DNA of 64,000 bases from contig OZ246887.1 of the NCBI GenBank assembly GCA_965231765.1, positions 3,782,001 through 3,846,000 on the forward strand. Reading direction: 5' to 3'. This DNA comes from JAAXHF01 sp963665955. Lineage in GTDB: Bacteria > Desulfobacterota > Binatia > Bin18. The notes below the pieces were generated by a model, which searched no databases, was not told where the DNA came from, and saw only the letters and a list, made by a program, of their open reading frames with translations. The position numbers and the translations under genes were made by a program. Below are positions 1 to 8,054 of this stretch, one piece after another. Numbering within the stretch: the stretch's first letter is position 1; every line of letters begins with the position of its first letter.

Positions 1-2
1 AG

Positions 3-395
3 CAGGCCGTAGCCACACAGCTCCGAACGATTCCAGGCATTGCCCAAGCGCTGACACGGAGTGATCTGTTACACAATGCTATTCCAGACACCCCCCTGAT
101 GCAGAGAGTCCAGCGATCTTTTCATCCTCAGCGCTCAGGCAATGTGGTGATCGTCCAAGAACAGTACTGGTTCTTGCATAGTCAGACACAGCTTGCCGCC
201 ATGCATGGCTCGCCATATGCCTACGATACGCATGTCCCAATTATCTTTGTAGGTGCAGGCATACCGCCACAACTGGTCAGTCGAACGGTAGCCCCCGCAG
301 ACATTGCCCCAACGTTGAGCGCTATGCTGGGCATCATCCCGCCTTCGGGTTCGACGGGCACGCCATTGGCTGAGGTGTTGCAGCCACAGCAGTAG
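3..395 (+). CDS. C-terminal end of an alkaline phosphatase / type I phosphodiesterase superfamily protein (partial)
   Basis: Only the last 130 or so residues are present; the frame is open back to the window edge. The fragment carries an HGSPYAYDTHVPIIF stretch followed by a DIAPTLSAMLGI stretch. These are the usual C-terminal signatures of the PafA/nucleotide-pyrophosphatase branch of the alkaline phosphatase superfamily, where the D and H of the first stretch are metal ligands. Members are secreted or periplasmic phosphomonoesterases or phosphodiesterases. The first ATG in the fragment (99) is internal and not a start. Substrate cannot be inferred. Confidence 0.75.
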   Translation, partial: QAVATQLRTIPGIAQALTRSDLLHNAIPDTPLMQRVQRSFHPQRSGNVVIVQEQYWFLHSQTQLAAMHGSPYAYDTHVPIIFVGAGIPPQLVSRTVAPADIAPTLSAMLGIIPPSGSTGTPLAEVLQPQQ

Positions 396-428
396 GGACC
401 AGAAGAAGACGCTCTTGTCCTCAGGTGG

Positions 429-496
429 CAGGGGCATCTTGCCCCTGATCGGTGGCAGCCTGGCAGCAGTTGCGTTCCACGGGCTGGAAGCCCGTG
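429..496. repeat. Two REP-like short palindromes
   Basis: Two adjacent inverted repeats lie just after the phosphatase gene: CAGGGGC-atctt-GCCCCTG (429-447) and CACGGGC-tggaa-GCCCGTG (478-496). Both have perfect 7-bp stems and 5-nt loops, with no T-run. They belong to a scattered set of similar intergenic palindromes in this window and could also act as bidirectional transcription barriers. Confidence 0.6.
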
Positions 497-505
497 CCAC
501 CAATA

Positions 506-847
506 CTACCCAGCCCCATTCCGCACCAGACTCTCTAAACTCTCGACACTCAGCCAACTGACCATATCATCTCGGCCCGTTGCTTTCTTACGCCGAAAGT
601 ACATGACTCGCCGTGTGTCACACACCACATCCATGCGTGGACCAACTGGACAGCCCGACTGACAAGCCGTCTCGTGTACACGTACCGCGTCCTGACGCTG
701 CCGGATCGCCACCAGATTACGAACCGCGTCGAGGAGAGCCGGGCCATTATAGGTGCCTGCTTGTGCGTCCGTGGTATGCAGTTTGACCTGCATGGATTTG
801 GCGCTACACTTGCTTTTCGTGCAGATGTAGATATCAAGCCTGTCCAT
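506..847 (-). CDS. (2Fe-2S) ferredoxin-like / DUF1636-like metal-binding protein
   Basis: A 113-residue protein starting MDRLDIYICT. It shows a CTKSKC motif near residues 9-14 and a CQSGCPVGP motif near 57-65, the arrangement of four cysteines seen in thioredoxin-like [2Fe-2S] ferredoxins and in DUF1636 predicted metal-binding proteins. A longer reading from 982 would overlap the divergent neighbouring gene, so the ATG at 847 was chosen; no strong ribosome-binding site is visible, leaving the start uncertain. It is divergently arranged with the LLM oxidoreductase at 876, only 28 bp away. A role as an electron carrier is possible but inferred from the fold alone. Confidence 0.6.
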   Translation of the reverse strand: MDRLDIYICTKSKCSAKSMQVKLHTTDAQAGTYNGPALLDAVRNLVAIRQRQDAVRVHETACQSGCPVGPRMDVVCDTRRVMYFRRKKATGRDDMVSWLSVESLESLVRNGAG

Positions 848-875
848 AGCGACACAGCATAAAGGAAGGACTGTC

Positions 876-1994
876 ATGAACGCAACCGAGTTAATGGAAT
901 ACCGCCGTGCCACTGTCCCGCTGTACAACGACAACAAAATGAAGCTGGGGATTTTTGGCTCTAATTGCAGTAACGGTTGCACGATTACGCATGCTGAGAC
1001 GACCTATGAGGCGACCTACGAGCATACCTTGTCGATTGCCCAGCAGGCCGATGATCTGGGGTTTGAACTGCTTGTGCCAGTCGGTCGGTGGCGTGGATTT
1101 GGTGGCTCAACTGACTTTAACGGGACCTGCATGGAGACCTATACCTGGGCCGCAGCACTGGCCGCGCAAACCAAAAATATCATGCTCTTCTCGACTTCCC
1201 ATGCCCCAACGATTCACCCCATCGTAGCGGCTAAACAGGGGGCAACGATTGATCATATCTCGAACGGACGCTGGGGGTTGAACATTGTGTGTGGTTGGTT
1301 CACACCCGAGATGGAAATGTTTGGCGGGGCACAGATGCCGCACGCTGAGCGTTACCGTTACGCTGGGGAATGGATTCAGGTCATTAAACGCATGTGGACT
1401 GAGCAAGGCTTTGATCACAATGGCGAATTCTTTCAGGTCAAAGATGGCTATCTGCTGCCCAAACCCGTCCAGCAGCCGCACCCCGTTCTGATCAACGCTG
1501 GCATCTCACCAGCCGGAAAAGACTATGCTGCCCGAGAGGTCGATTTTAACTTCATGGCCGTGGATACGCTTGAAAATGGAAAGGCGATCACCACCGAGAT
1601 CAAACAGCTCGCTCGCCAATATAACCGCGAGATTGGGATGATGACCTACGGGTTAGTCGTGTGCTGCGAGACTGAAAAAGAAGCCCAGCAAAAGTATCAA
1701 TACATTATCGAAAAAGGCGATTGGGAAGCAGCTCACACCATTCTGGGCCTGCTCGGTATTGAAAGTGAATCCTTCACCGAGCAGCATCTGACAGAGTTTG
1801 CCGAGCGTTTTATAGCCGGTTGGGGGGGATATCCTTTGGTTGGTACGCCCGAGCAAATCGTTGACAAAATGTGCCAGCTTTCCCAAGTCGGATTTGAAGG
1901 AATGATTCTGTGTTGGCTCGATTACAATGAAGAGATGAAGTACTTCGGAGAAAGAATCCTGCCCGTGATGCGTCAAGCTGGATTGCGACAGTAA
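876..1994 (+). CDS. LLM-class flavin-dependent oxidoreductase, RutA/dimethylsulfone-monooxygenase-like
   Basis: A 372-residue TIM-barrel flavin monooxygenase of the luciferase-like family, which uses reduced FMN and O2. Family hallmarks include ADDLGFELLVPVGRW near residue 60 and GRWGLNIVCGW near 131-141; the latter resembles the segment of RutA (pyrimidine oxygenase) and SfnG-type enzymes. The C-terminus has the usual GTPEQIVDKM and GFEGMIL elements. An AAGGAAGG ribosome-binding site precedes the ATG. The substrate cannot be assigned: no other rut or sulfur-assimilation gene is adjacent. The divergent ferredoxin-like gene could be a partner, but this is speculative. Confidence 0.85.
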   Translation: MNATELMEYRRATVPLYNDNKMKLGIFGSNCSNGCTITHAETTYEATYEHTLSIAQQADDLGFELLVPVGRWRGFGGSTDFNGTCMETYTWAAALAAQTKNIMLFSTSHAPTIHPIVAAKQGATIDHISNGRWGLNIVCGWFTPEMEMFGGAQMPHAERYRYAGEWIQVIKRMWTEQGFDHNGEFFQVKDGYLLPKPVQQPHPVLINAGISPAGKDYAAREVDFNFMAVDTLENGKAITTEIKQLARQYNREIGMMTYGLVVCCETEKEAQQKYQYIIEKGDWEAAHTILGLLGIESESFTEQHLTEFAERFIAGWGGYPLVGTPEQIVDKMCQLSQVGFEGMILCWLDYNEEMKYFGERILPVMRQAGLRQ

Positions 1995-2008
1995 CCGTTT
2001 GGCCGGCC

Positions 2009-2656
2009 CTACACCGGCCACTCCCCGCCAGTCAGGGCCATATCCCAAAACAGATACTCGTAACGCAGGGTGAGCCGAAAAAGCTCCTCCATGCGTGTCC
2101 GTTCAGCATTCCCACACGCTTCCGCGAGCGTATTGAGGGCGTGTTCGACCTCTTGCAGCGTCCCGGCAAAGGCATCCCCACTCCAATGATCGATGAAACG
2201 CTGGTAGGGACTGGATTGGGTTTGCTGCTGTTTGACCTGGGTCCAGGAATCAAAATACGCTTTCTCAACGCCATACAAAACAGTAAATGATTCGGCAAAA
2301 CTGCGTGTATGGGCTGTCGCCAGCAAGAACATGCTATAGGCATGGCTCACAGGAGCCAGTTCAATGTCATCGAGACTGATGCCAAAATCTTGGGCCTCAG
2401 CTTCAAACATATCAAGCTCAGTGTACAACGCCGGAATGAAGTTGCCTATCAGCCGATGGTGTTCCAGTGGAGCCTTGGCAATCAGACTGCCAATTACTCC
2501 GATTTCTTTACGAACGAACACATAATCCTGTCGCAGCCAGGCTTCGAAGCGTCCAGGCGCAAGCGTCCCGGCAGCAGTTTGGTGTAGAAAAGGATGGGCT
2601 AACATCGTTGTCCACTGTGGCTGGACGGTTTGCAGCAGGTGGGCTGAAAAATTCAT
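2009..2656 (-). CDS. TenA family protein (thiaminase II-like fold)
   Basis: A 215-residue all-helical protein with the family's N-terminal HPFLHQTAAGTL segment (residues 21-32), the LRQDYVFV helix and a C-terminal YEYLFWDMA segment that supplies the conserved Glu. TenA proteins hydrolyse aminopyrimidines in thiamin salvage. In classical TenA a catalytic Cys lies in an LPCxWxY motif; the matching place here reads LYGVEKAY (128-135) and has no Cys. This suggests the Cys-less TenA_E-type group or another function, since related folds include PqqC-like oxidases. It is divergent from the tryptophan dioxygenase gene; no thiamin riboswitch was seen. Confidence 0.75.
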   Translation of the reverse strand: MNFSAHLLQTVQPQWTTMLAHPFLHQTAAGTLAPGRFEAWLRQDYVFVRKEIGVIGSLIAKAPLEHHRLIGNFIPALYTELDMFEAEAQDFGISLDDIELAPVSHAYSMFLLATAHTRSFAESFTVLYGVEKAYFDSWTQVKQQQTQSSPYQRFIDHWSGDAFAGTLQEVEHALNTLAEACGNAERTRMEELFRLTLRYEYLFWDMALTGGEWPV

Positions 2657-2717
2657 GATTGATTCCTTTCTTCAGAGGGGCAAATCATCTGTTCCCTCCA
2701 GCTCTGTTATACAGGCA

Positions 2718-2754
2718 TTGCACCCGACTTGGCCATGACAGTAAGATAGTGATA
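2718..2754 (+). promoter_or_regulatory. Possible leaderless promoter for tryptophan 2,3-dioxygenase
   Basis: TTGCAC (2718-2723) and TAAGAT (2742-2747) are separated by 18 bp and resemble -35 and -10 boxes. The expected transcription start falls at or next to the ATG at 2754, and no Shine-Dalgarno sequence precedes that ATG. The combination suggests a leaderless message. Inference from spacing only. Confidence 0.3.
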
Positions 2755-3641
2755 TGCCACGTCCAGAGCAGAGTCTCACCTACGCCTCATACCTGCGCCT
2801 GCCAGAGTTGCTGAGCCTCCAGACGCCTCAGTCTGATCCCCAGGCCCACGATGAGTTACAGTTCATTATTGTCCACCAAGCCTTTGAACTCTGGTTCCGC
2901 CTACTGCTGTACGAAATCCGGGCGATTATTGGACACCTCCAGGCTGGCGAGGTGCGCGAAGCAATTTGGCTGTTTCGGCGCTTGATTGAAATCGAACGGG
3001 TCATGACCCAACAGGTCCAGATCATGGAAACCATGTCACCGGCGCGTTTCCTGGAGTTCCGCGACGTGCTCCAGCCCGCGAGTGGTTTCCAGTCGGTACA
3101 GTTCCGAGAGCTGGAGTTTTTGTCGGGGTTGCAGGGAGAACAGGCTGAGCATTTCTTGGCTGTGTTTAAGAATAACGAGGCAGCCCGTACTCGGCTGCAG
3201 CGTGTCTTAGACGGACCTAATCTGTGGAGCGCCTTTTGTGAGCTTTTGCACCGGCGGGGCTTCGATATGACTGACGAAGAGCGGTGCCAGCAAGCTGTCA
3301 TGCAGGTGTATACCGAGTCTCAGTATATTGATCTTCACCAGCTGTGTGAAACCATGGTCGAATACGATGAACTGTTCCGAGTGTGGCGTTCCCGACATGC
3401 CCTGATGGCTGAACGGATGATCGGTGCCAAGCCAGGCACAGGACATGAGCAGGTGAGAGGCCTCATTGACCAAGAGTCGTTCCAAGAGCCTGGCGTACGG
3501 TATTTACAGGGCAGGGTTGGACTGAGGTTCTTTCCCCTTCTGTGGGAGATGCGGACCCGGCTGACCGGGCCTGCGGGCTCTGCTGGTTCTGCGGGCTCTG
3601 CTGGTTCTGCTGGTTCTGAAGGAGGCAGCGATGGCGGATGA
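2754..3641 (+). CDS. kynA: Tryptophan 2,3-dioxygenase
   Basis: Heme dioxygenase that opens the indole ring of L-tryptophan to N-formylkynurenine, the first step of the kynurenine pathway. The 295-residue protein shows the N-terminal LTYASYLRLPELL, the active-site HQAFELWFRLLLYEI (His about 41), SGFQSVQFRELEFL (substrate Arg region near 113-118), WRSRHALMAERMIG with the proximal heme His near 215, and the GTG loop near 228. The last 20 or so residues are a Gly/Ser/Ala tail encoded by 9-bp tandem repeats and are unusual. It overlaps the following kynureninase gene by 11 bp, so the two form an operon. No kynurenine formamidase is adjacent; the alpha/beta hydrolase at 4836 is one candidate. Confidence 0.93.
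   Translation: MPRPEQSLTYASYLRLPELLSLQTPQSDPQAHDELQFIIVHQAFELWFRLLLYEIRAIIGHLQAGEVREAIWLFRRLIEIERVMTQQVQIMETMSPARFLEFRDVLQPASGFQSVQFRELEFLSGLQGEQAEHFLAVFKNNEAARTRLQRVLDGPNLWSAFCELLHRRGFDMTDEERCQQAVMQVYTESQYIDLHQLCETMVEYDELFRVWRSRHALMAERMIGAKPGTGHEQVRGLIDQESFQEPGVRYLQGRVGLRFFPLLWEMRTRLTGPAGSAGSAGSAGSAGSEGGSDGG
3573..3617 (+). repeat. 9-bp tandem repeat in the 3' end of kynA
   Basis: Five units alternate between GCGGGCTCT and GCTGGTTCT, two exact 18-bp copies plus a half unit. They encode the GSAGSAGSAG tail of the dioxygenase and end just before the ribosome-binding site of the next gene. Such short in-frame repeats can vary by slippage without breaking the frame. Confidence 0.8.
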
Positions 3642-4768
3642 ACTGCTGTGCTGGCGATCAGCGTTTCCTATTTTAGACAATTCGACGTATCTGATCTCTC
3701 ATTCGATGGGGGCCATGCCGCGAGCGGTAGCCGACTGGCTCCAGCAATATACCGAAAGCTGGCAGCACGAAGGCAGCGCAGTCTGGGATCGCTGGATGGG
3801 GTTCTTTGAAGAGACGGCTGGCCTGCTGGGACAATTTTTACACGCCGAGCCTGGCAGTATTGTCATGCACCAAAATGTGTCGGCCTTGTTTAATGCCGCT
3901 TTGTCATGTTTTGACTTCAGCGGTCCTCGTAACAAGATCCTGTACGCCGAGCTGACGTTTCCTACCCTGCGTTACAATATTCAGACCCGAGCGCGGCGCC
4001 CAGCCGCTAGAAATTTCCTCACCAGACGGCATTCGACAACCAGCCGAACGATTTATCGATGCCATTGATGACCGCACCTTATTGGTGGTCTTAGACCATG
4101 GCCTGTATCGATCAGGCGCCCGAATCGATGTCGAGCCGATCATCCGCGCTGCGCACGAGCATGGCGCCCACGTTATTGTAGATGCCTATCAAACTGTGGG
4201 TGTCATACCGATTGATGTCCAAGCCTGGCAAGCTGATTTTGTTGTCGCCGGTTCACATAAATGGCTATGCGGTGGTCCTGGGGCGGCGTTTTTGTACGTT
4301 CGGCCGGACCAGTTACAGGCACGTCAGCCCCAAATCACTGGCTGGTTTTCACAAGAACAGCCGTTCGCCTTTTCTGATGAGCTTGAGTATGCCCACAGCG
4401 CACGACGTTTTCTGGGCGGTACGCCCGGTATATCGGCCTTATATGCGGCGCGGGCAGGGTATGAGACGCTGCTTAAAGTTGGCGTTGCGGAGATTCGTGA
4501 GAAGAACGTGCGGCTGTGTGAGCGTTTGATTGCTGGAGCACAGGAGCGCGATTTACACCTTAACACTCCGCTTGATCCAGCCGAACGCGGTGGCCTAGTG
4601 TGCATGAATTTTGATGGGGCTGACACAGCAGAAGAGGAGCTGGTCCGCCGCCGGGTCTTTGTGGATTATCGTCCAAAGTGTGGGCTTCGCGTCTCGCCAC
4701 ATTTTTATACACGGGAAGATGAGATTGATCGATTTTTTGAAGAGATTGATCAGATACGGTGTGGCTGA
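3631..4768 (+). pseudogene. kynU: Kynureninase-like PLP enzyme, interrupted by a +1 frameshift
   Basis: Fold-type I aminotransferase-class-V enzyme; kynureninase cleaves kynurenine to anthranilate and alanine. The first frame (3631 on) gives an N-terminus with SHSMGAMPRAVADWL, and the second frame gives VVLDHGLYRSG, VDAYQTVGV (PLP-pyridine Asp) and GSHKWLCGGPGA with the PLP-binding Lys. The reading frame jumps between about 3978 and 3992; the total length is 3n+1, so one extra base (or two missing) explains it, and both halves join into about 378 residues, the normal size. Either a recent pseudogene or a sequencing error in an intact gene. A GAAGGAGG ribosome-binding site precedes the ATG, and the gene overlaps kynA. 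Confidence 0.8.
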
Positions 4769-4835
4769 CAGAGCAGGGGGCTGACAGGTGCGACCACCGC
4801 AGCCCGACCGGAAAACACCCTCACCTCTTCTCCCC

Positions 4836-5612
4836 CTATACATGCTCACGTAAAAATCCACTCACAATTCGATTAAATTCATCCGGCCGTTCGAAATAGA
4901 TAGAATGGCCAGATCCAGAAATTTTCACAAAATGTGCTTGGGGAATCTGAGCTGCGATACTTTCCATCGCTTGGGGAGGCGTGAGGACATCTTCTTCCCC
5001 AACAAGGAGCAGTGTCGGAATCTTGTGCTTAATAATGGGAGCAAGATCAGACTTGAGTCCAAACAGTGCGGCGCCCAGATTCGGCGCGACATGCATATTA
5101 AGGGCAGAAATCTGTTGATACAGAAAGGTCAGCACTGGTTCACGCTCTGGAAATGTCCGAGAGTACGCGTTCTTCAACACCTCGGCTAAACTCCCACGTG
5201 AGCGCTCCTGAATCCCAACTTGGGCTTGCCGCGTCTCGGCGGTTTCGATCCCGCCCAGCGTATCGCACAGGATCAATGCGCTCGTCCGCTCTGGATGCGC
5301 TGCGGCAAATCCGCATACGGTCCACCCGCCCATCGACTGGCCAGTCACTGCGGCTTTCTCAATATGAAGATGATCGAGCAGGGCAGTCAGGTCTTGGATA
5401 AACGCCCTCGGACCCGGGCCGTCTTGCACGTCACGTGAATGCCCAAAACTCCGATGGTCAAAGGTGATGACTGTGTACGTTTTGGAAAACTCTGGCACCT
5501 GCTGCCACCAGCTGAGATGGCTGCCACCCCCACCATGCGCCAGGACAAGGGCCGGGCCTTCGCCGTGGACTTCATAATACAATTCAATACCGTTGATATT
5601 TGCAAAAGGCAT
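4836..5612 (-). CDS. Alpha/beta hydrolase
   Basis: A 258-residue serine hydrolase. The nucleophile elbow GQSMGG places Ser at about 93; the acid is likely the Asp in VGEEDVLTPP (about 208) and the base the His in SGSGHSIYFERP (about 236). The oxyanion-hole region LAHGGGGSHLSWW is also typical. The ATG at 5612 follows an AAAGGAA ribosome-binding site; an upstream TTG at 5633 is possible but less likely. It is the last gene of a minus-strand cluster with a CoA-transferase, dehydrogenase, MBL-fold hydrolase and LLM oxidoreductase. It could hydrolyse an ester, lactone, enol-lactone or C-C bond in that pathway, or act as kynurenine formamidase for the neighbouring kynA; neither is shown by sequence. 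Confidence 0.85.
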   Translation of the reverse strand: MPFANINGIELYYEVHGEGPALVLAHGGGGSHLSWWQQVPEFSKTYTVITFDHRSFGHSRDVQDGPGPRAFIQDLTALLDHLHIEKAAVTGQSMGGWTVCGFAAAHPERTSALILCDTLGGIETAETRQAQVGIQERSRGSLAEVLKNAYSRTFPEREPVLTFLYQQISALNMHVAPNLGAALFGLKSDLAPIIKHKIPTLLLVGEEDVLTPPQAMESIAAQIPQAHFVKISGSGHSIYFERPDEFNRIVSGFLREHV

Positions 5613-5641
5613 AAGATGTTCCTTTTTCCCCAAGCGCTCGG

Positions 5642-6871
5642 CTATGTCCTCTCCGCTCCTATCTCAGTATGTGACGCAACGACGCGTGTATCTTTGAGGT
5701 GCCCTATCTGCTCCTCTGAATAACCGAGCAAGCGCTGCAAGACCGAATCCGTGTGCTCTCCTAACAGTGGTCCCGGCGCTGCCACCCCGCCCGGCGTCGC
5801 AGACAGTTTAACCGGAGTTCCATCCACGATGGCTTCTCCTTCCTCTGGACTGTTTACCGTTGCCCAGTAGCCTCGGGCTCGGAGCTGTGGGTCACGATCA
5901 AGATCTTTGCCAGTGGCCACAACGCCCGCCGGGACGCCGGCTTGCTGAAGCTGGATCATGAGGGCTTGTGGCGTATGCTGACTTGTCCAGCCTTCGACAT
6001 GGCGGTCTAATTCACTCTGATTTTTAAGACGCTTAGCCAATGTTGTGAAACGTGCGTCTTGTGTCCAGTCAGGATTGCCCAGGACAGTGCAGAACGCTTG
6101 CCACTCTTTTTCGGTAAAAACAGTAATGGCACACCAGCGGTCGTCTCCTGCACAGCGATAGATCCCATGTGGTGCAGCTGGCGCTTCTTGGGAGCGATTG
6201 CCGAAGGGAGGGATCGTTTCCTGATTCGCCGTAATATTCAGTAAGGAAGGTCCAAGCACACTGGAGATCGTCTCAAACTGTGATAGGTCAACAAACTGCC
6301 CCTCGCCCGTGCGTCTCCGATGCCACAGTGCCATGAGCACGGCGAGTGCGCCACTATACCCGCCCGACATATCGGCATACGAATATCCCCAGCCTGCCGG
6401 TTCTTTGCCGGCATGGCGCATGAGCAGGGTATAGCCAGATAGGGCTTGGAGCGTTGGTCCATAACTCACATAGTCTTTGTGCGGGCCAGTATGGCCAAAG
6501 CCGGACATGCTGACGGCGATGATATCGGGTTTAATTTTTTTGATGCTGTCGTAGTCCATACCCCAGTTGCGCATGACCCGCGCACTGAAGTTATCGATCA
6601 CCACATCAGACACCGAGATGAGTTTCTGGGCAATCTCAACACCCCGCGGATCGGCCATATTAATGACGGTGCTTTGTTTGCCTCGGAACAGATTGCCAGT
6701 AAAGCCACTCCGCCGGGTGCCAAGATCAAGTGAGTCACGTCGCTCAATTTTAATGACCTCGGCGCCTTGGTCGGCCAAAATACGTGTTGCGACTGGGCCT
6801 GCCACGACCCAGGTAAAGTCGAGGATGCGAACGCCGTCGAGGGCGCGGCGTTTCGGTTCCTGATTTTTCAT
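5642..6871 (-). CDS. CaiB/BaiF (family III) CoA-transferase
   Basis: A 409-residue enzyme that moves CoA between carboxylic acids. The N-terminal RILDFTWVVAGPVATRILADQGAEVIKIE segment binds CoA, and YADMSGG supplies the catalytic Asp (about 167) that forms the aspartyl-CoA anhydride. The C-terminal GVPAGVV and LGEHTDSVLQRLLGYS elements are complete. It follows the MDR dehydrogenase gene by only 26 bp, so the two are likely co-transcribed. It would activate an acid produced by the upstream oxidation steps; donor and acceptor are unknown. Confidence 0.9.
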   Translation of the reverse strand: MKNQEPKRRALDGVRILDFTWVVAGPVATRILADQGAEVIKIERRDSLDLGTRRSGFTGNLFRGKQSTVINMADPRGVEIAQKLISVSDVVIDNFSARVMRNWGMDYDSIKKIKPDIIAVSMSGFGHTGPHKDYVSYGPTLQALSGYTLLMRHAGKEPAGWGYSYADMSGGYSGALAVLMALWHRRRTGEGQFVDLSQFETISSVLGPSLLNITANQETIPPFGNRSQEAPAAPHGIYRCAGDDRWCAITVFTEKEWQAFCTVLGNPDWTQDARFTTLAKRLKNQSELDRHVEGWTSQHTPQALMIQLQQAGVPAGVVATGKDLDRDPQLRARGYWATVNSPEEGEAIVDGTPVKLSATPGGVAAPGPLLGEHTDSVLQRLLGYSEEQIGHLKDTRVVASHTEIGAERT

Positions 6872-6897
6872 TCGTGCAGCTCTTTCGCTCTGTCAGA

Positions 6898-7905
6898 CTA
6901 CCCTGTGACCACAATCTTGCCAAAGTGCGTCGCCGCTTCCATACACCGCAGCGCATCTTGGGCCTCCTCAAACGGATACACTTTATCAATGACTGGCTTG
7001 ATCTGGTTAATTTCCAACGCTGCATTCATGTCATCAAACATATCGCGCGAACCAACATACACGCCTTGGAGCTTGATGCTCTTCTGCAGGACTGGCATGG
7101 GATTTACTTCAGCCTCTACCCCACCCAGAATCCCAATCAGGCCGACAGTACCGCCGACGCGGGTGGCTTGAAACGATTGCCCCATCGTTCCAGCTCCGCC
7201 GACTTCGACGACATGATCAACACCAACACCGTTAGTCAGTTCAAGCACAGCTTTCCCCCACTTTGGCGTTGTTTTATAGTTGATGAGCGCGTCGGCACCT
7301 AACTGCTTGGCGCGCTCCAATTTCTCATCACTGCTCGATGTCACGATCGCCCGCGCACCGGCGGCTTTGGCAAACTGCAGGGCAAAGATAGAAACGCCAC
7401 CTGTGCCAAGTACGAGAATCGTGTCGCCCGCTTTCATATTGTCGAGGGTCACCAAGTCCTGCCAGGCCGTGACCGCAGCACATGGCAAGGTCGCTGCGTC
7501 TTCGTACGACATATAGTTTGGAATTTGCACAACGCCGTCTTCGTGTAAGACAACATACTCCGCCCACATGCCATCCAGGGCACCACCTAGAGCAGACTGA
7601 CCATGCACAGCATTCGGCCCGCCGGATAACCAGGATTGAAAGAAGATGCCGGCTACTCTATCACCCGTTTTGACACGGGTGACGCCTGTACCAGTAGCCA
7701 CAACTTCACCCGCTCCGTCTGACAACGGAATTAAAGGCTTTTTCCCACTACCCATTCCACCGTGTTTCACCGTCATGAAATCGCGATAGTTGAGCGATGT
7801 CGCTTTGACTCGAATGCAGATCTCGCCCGCTCCCGGCTGTGGATCAGGCAGCTCGACACATTGTAAATTATCAATTCCCTCTGTGTTCACTTGCCACGCA
7901 CGCAT
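6898..7905 (-). CDS. NAD(P)-dependent alcohol dehydrogenase, MDR superfamily
   Basis: A 335-residue medium-chain dehydrogenase/reductase. It shows the GroES-like N-terminal domain (LNYRDFMTVKHGG; PLSDGAGEV), a Rossmann motif near residue 167 (VLGTGGVSIFALQFAKAAGA) and the VDHVVEVGG segment. The Cys/His catalytic zinc ligands of classical ADH are not evident, so it resembles the zinc-independent quinone-oxidoreductase/MDR7 group. It lies between an MBL-fold hydrolase and a CoA-transferase in one orientation and could oxidise an alcohol or reduce an enone in that pathway. Confidence 0.88.
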   Translation of the reverse strand: MRAWQVNTEGIDNLQCVELPDPQPGAGEICIRVKATSLNYRDFMTVKHGGMGSGKKPLIPLSDGAGEVVATGTGVTRVKTGDRVAGIFFQSWLSGGPNAVHGQSALGGALDGMWAEYVVLHEDGVVQIPNYMSYEDAATLPCAAVTAWQDLVTLDNMKAGDTILVLGTGGVSIFALQFAKAAGARAIVTSSSDEKLERAKQLGADALINYKTTPKWGKAVLELTNGVGVDHVVEVGGAGTMGQSFQATRVGGTVGLIGILGGVEAEVNPMPVLQKSIKLQGVYVGSRDMFDDMNAALEINQIKPVIDKVYPFEEAQDALRCMEAATHFGKIVVTG

Positions 7906-7963
7906 ATGAGGCTCCTTTGTGTTGGAATGTTTGGTTGTCCGTCAAATCTCTGTGCTGAAGCCA

Positions 7964-7983
7964 GGTGGGCAGGAGCGCCCACC
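7964..7983. repeat. REP-like palindrome
   Basis: GGTGGGC-aggagc-GCCCACC followed by CTAC, in the gap between the dehydrogenase and MBL-hydrolase genes. The same GCCCACC-CTAC ending recurs near 44755, and GCCCGCC-CCTAC near 12167, so this is one member of a dispersed family. The rest of the gap (7906-8054) is C/T-rich with no gene. Confidence 0.6.
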
Positions 7984-8054
7984 CTACTCACTGCAGGCTC
8001 TTGCTCGCCCCCGTCTTCTCCCTCGCCCGCTGGTGGGAGAGGGCATTCGGAGGT

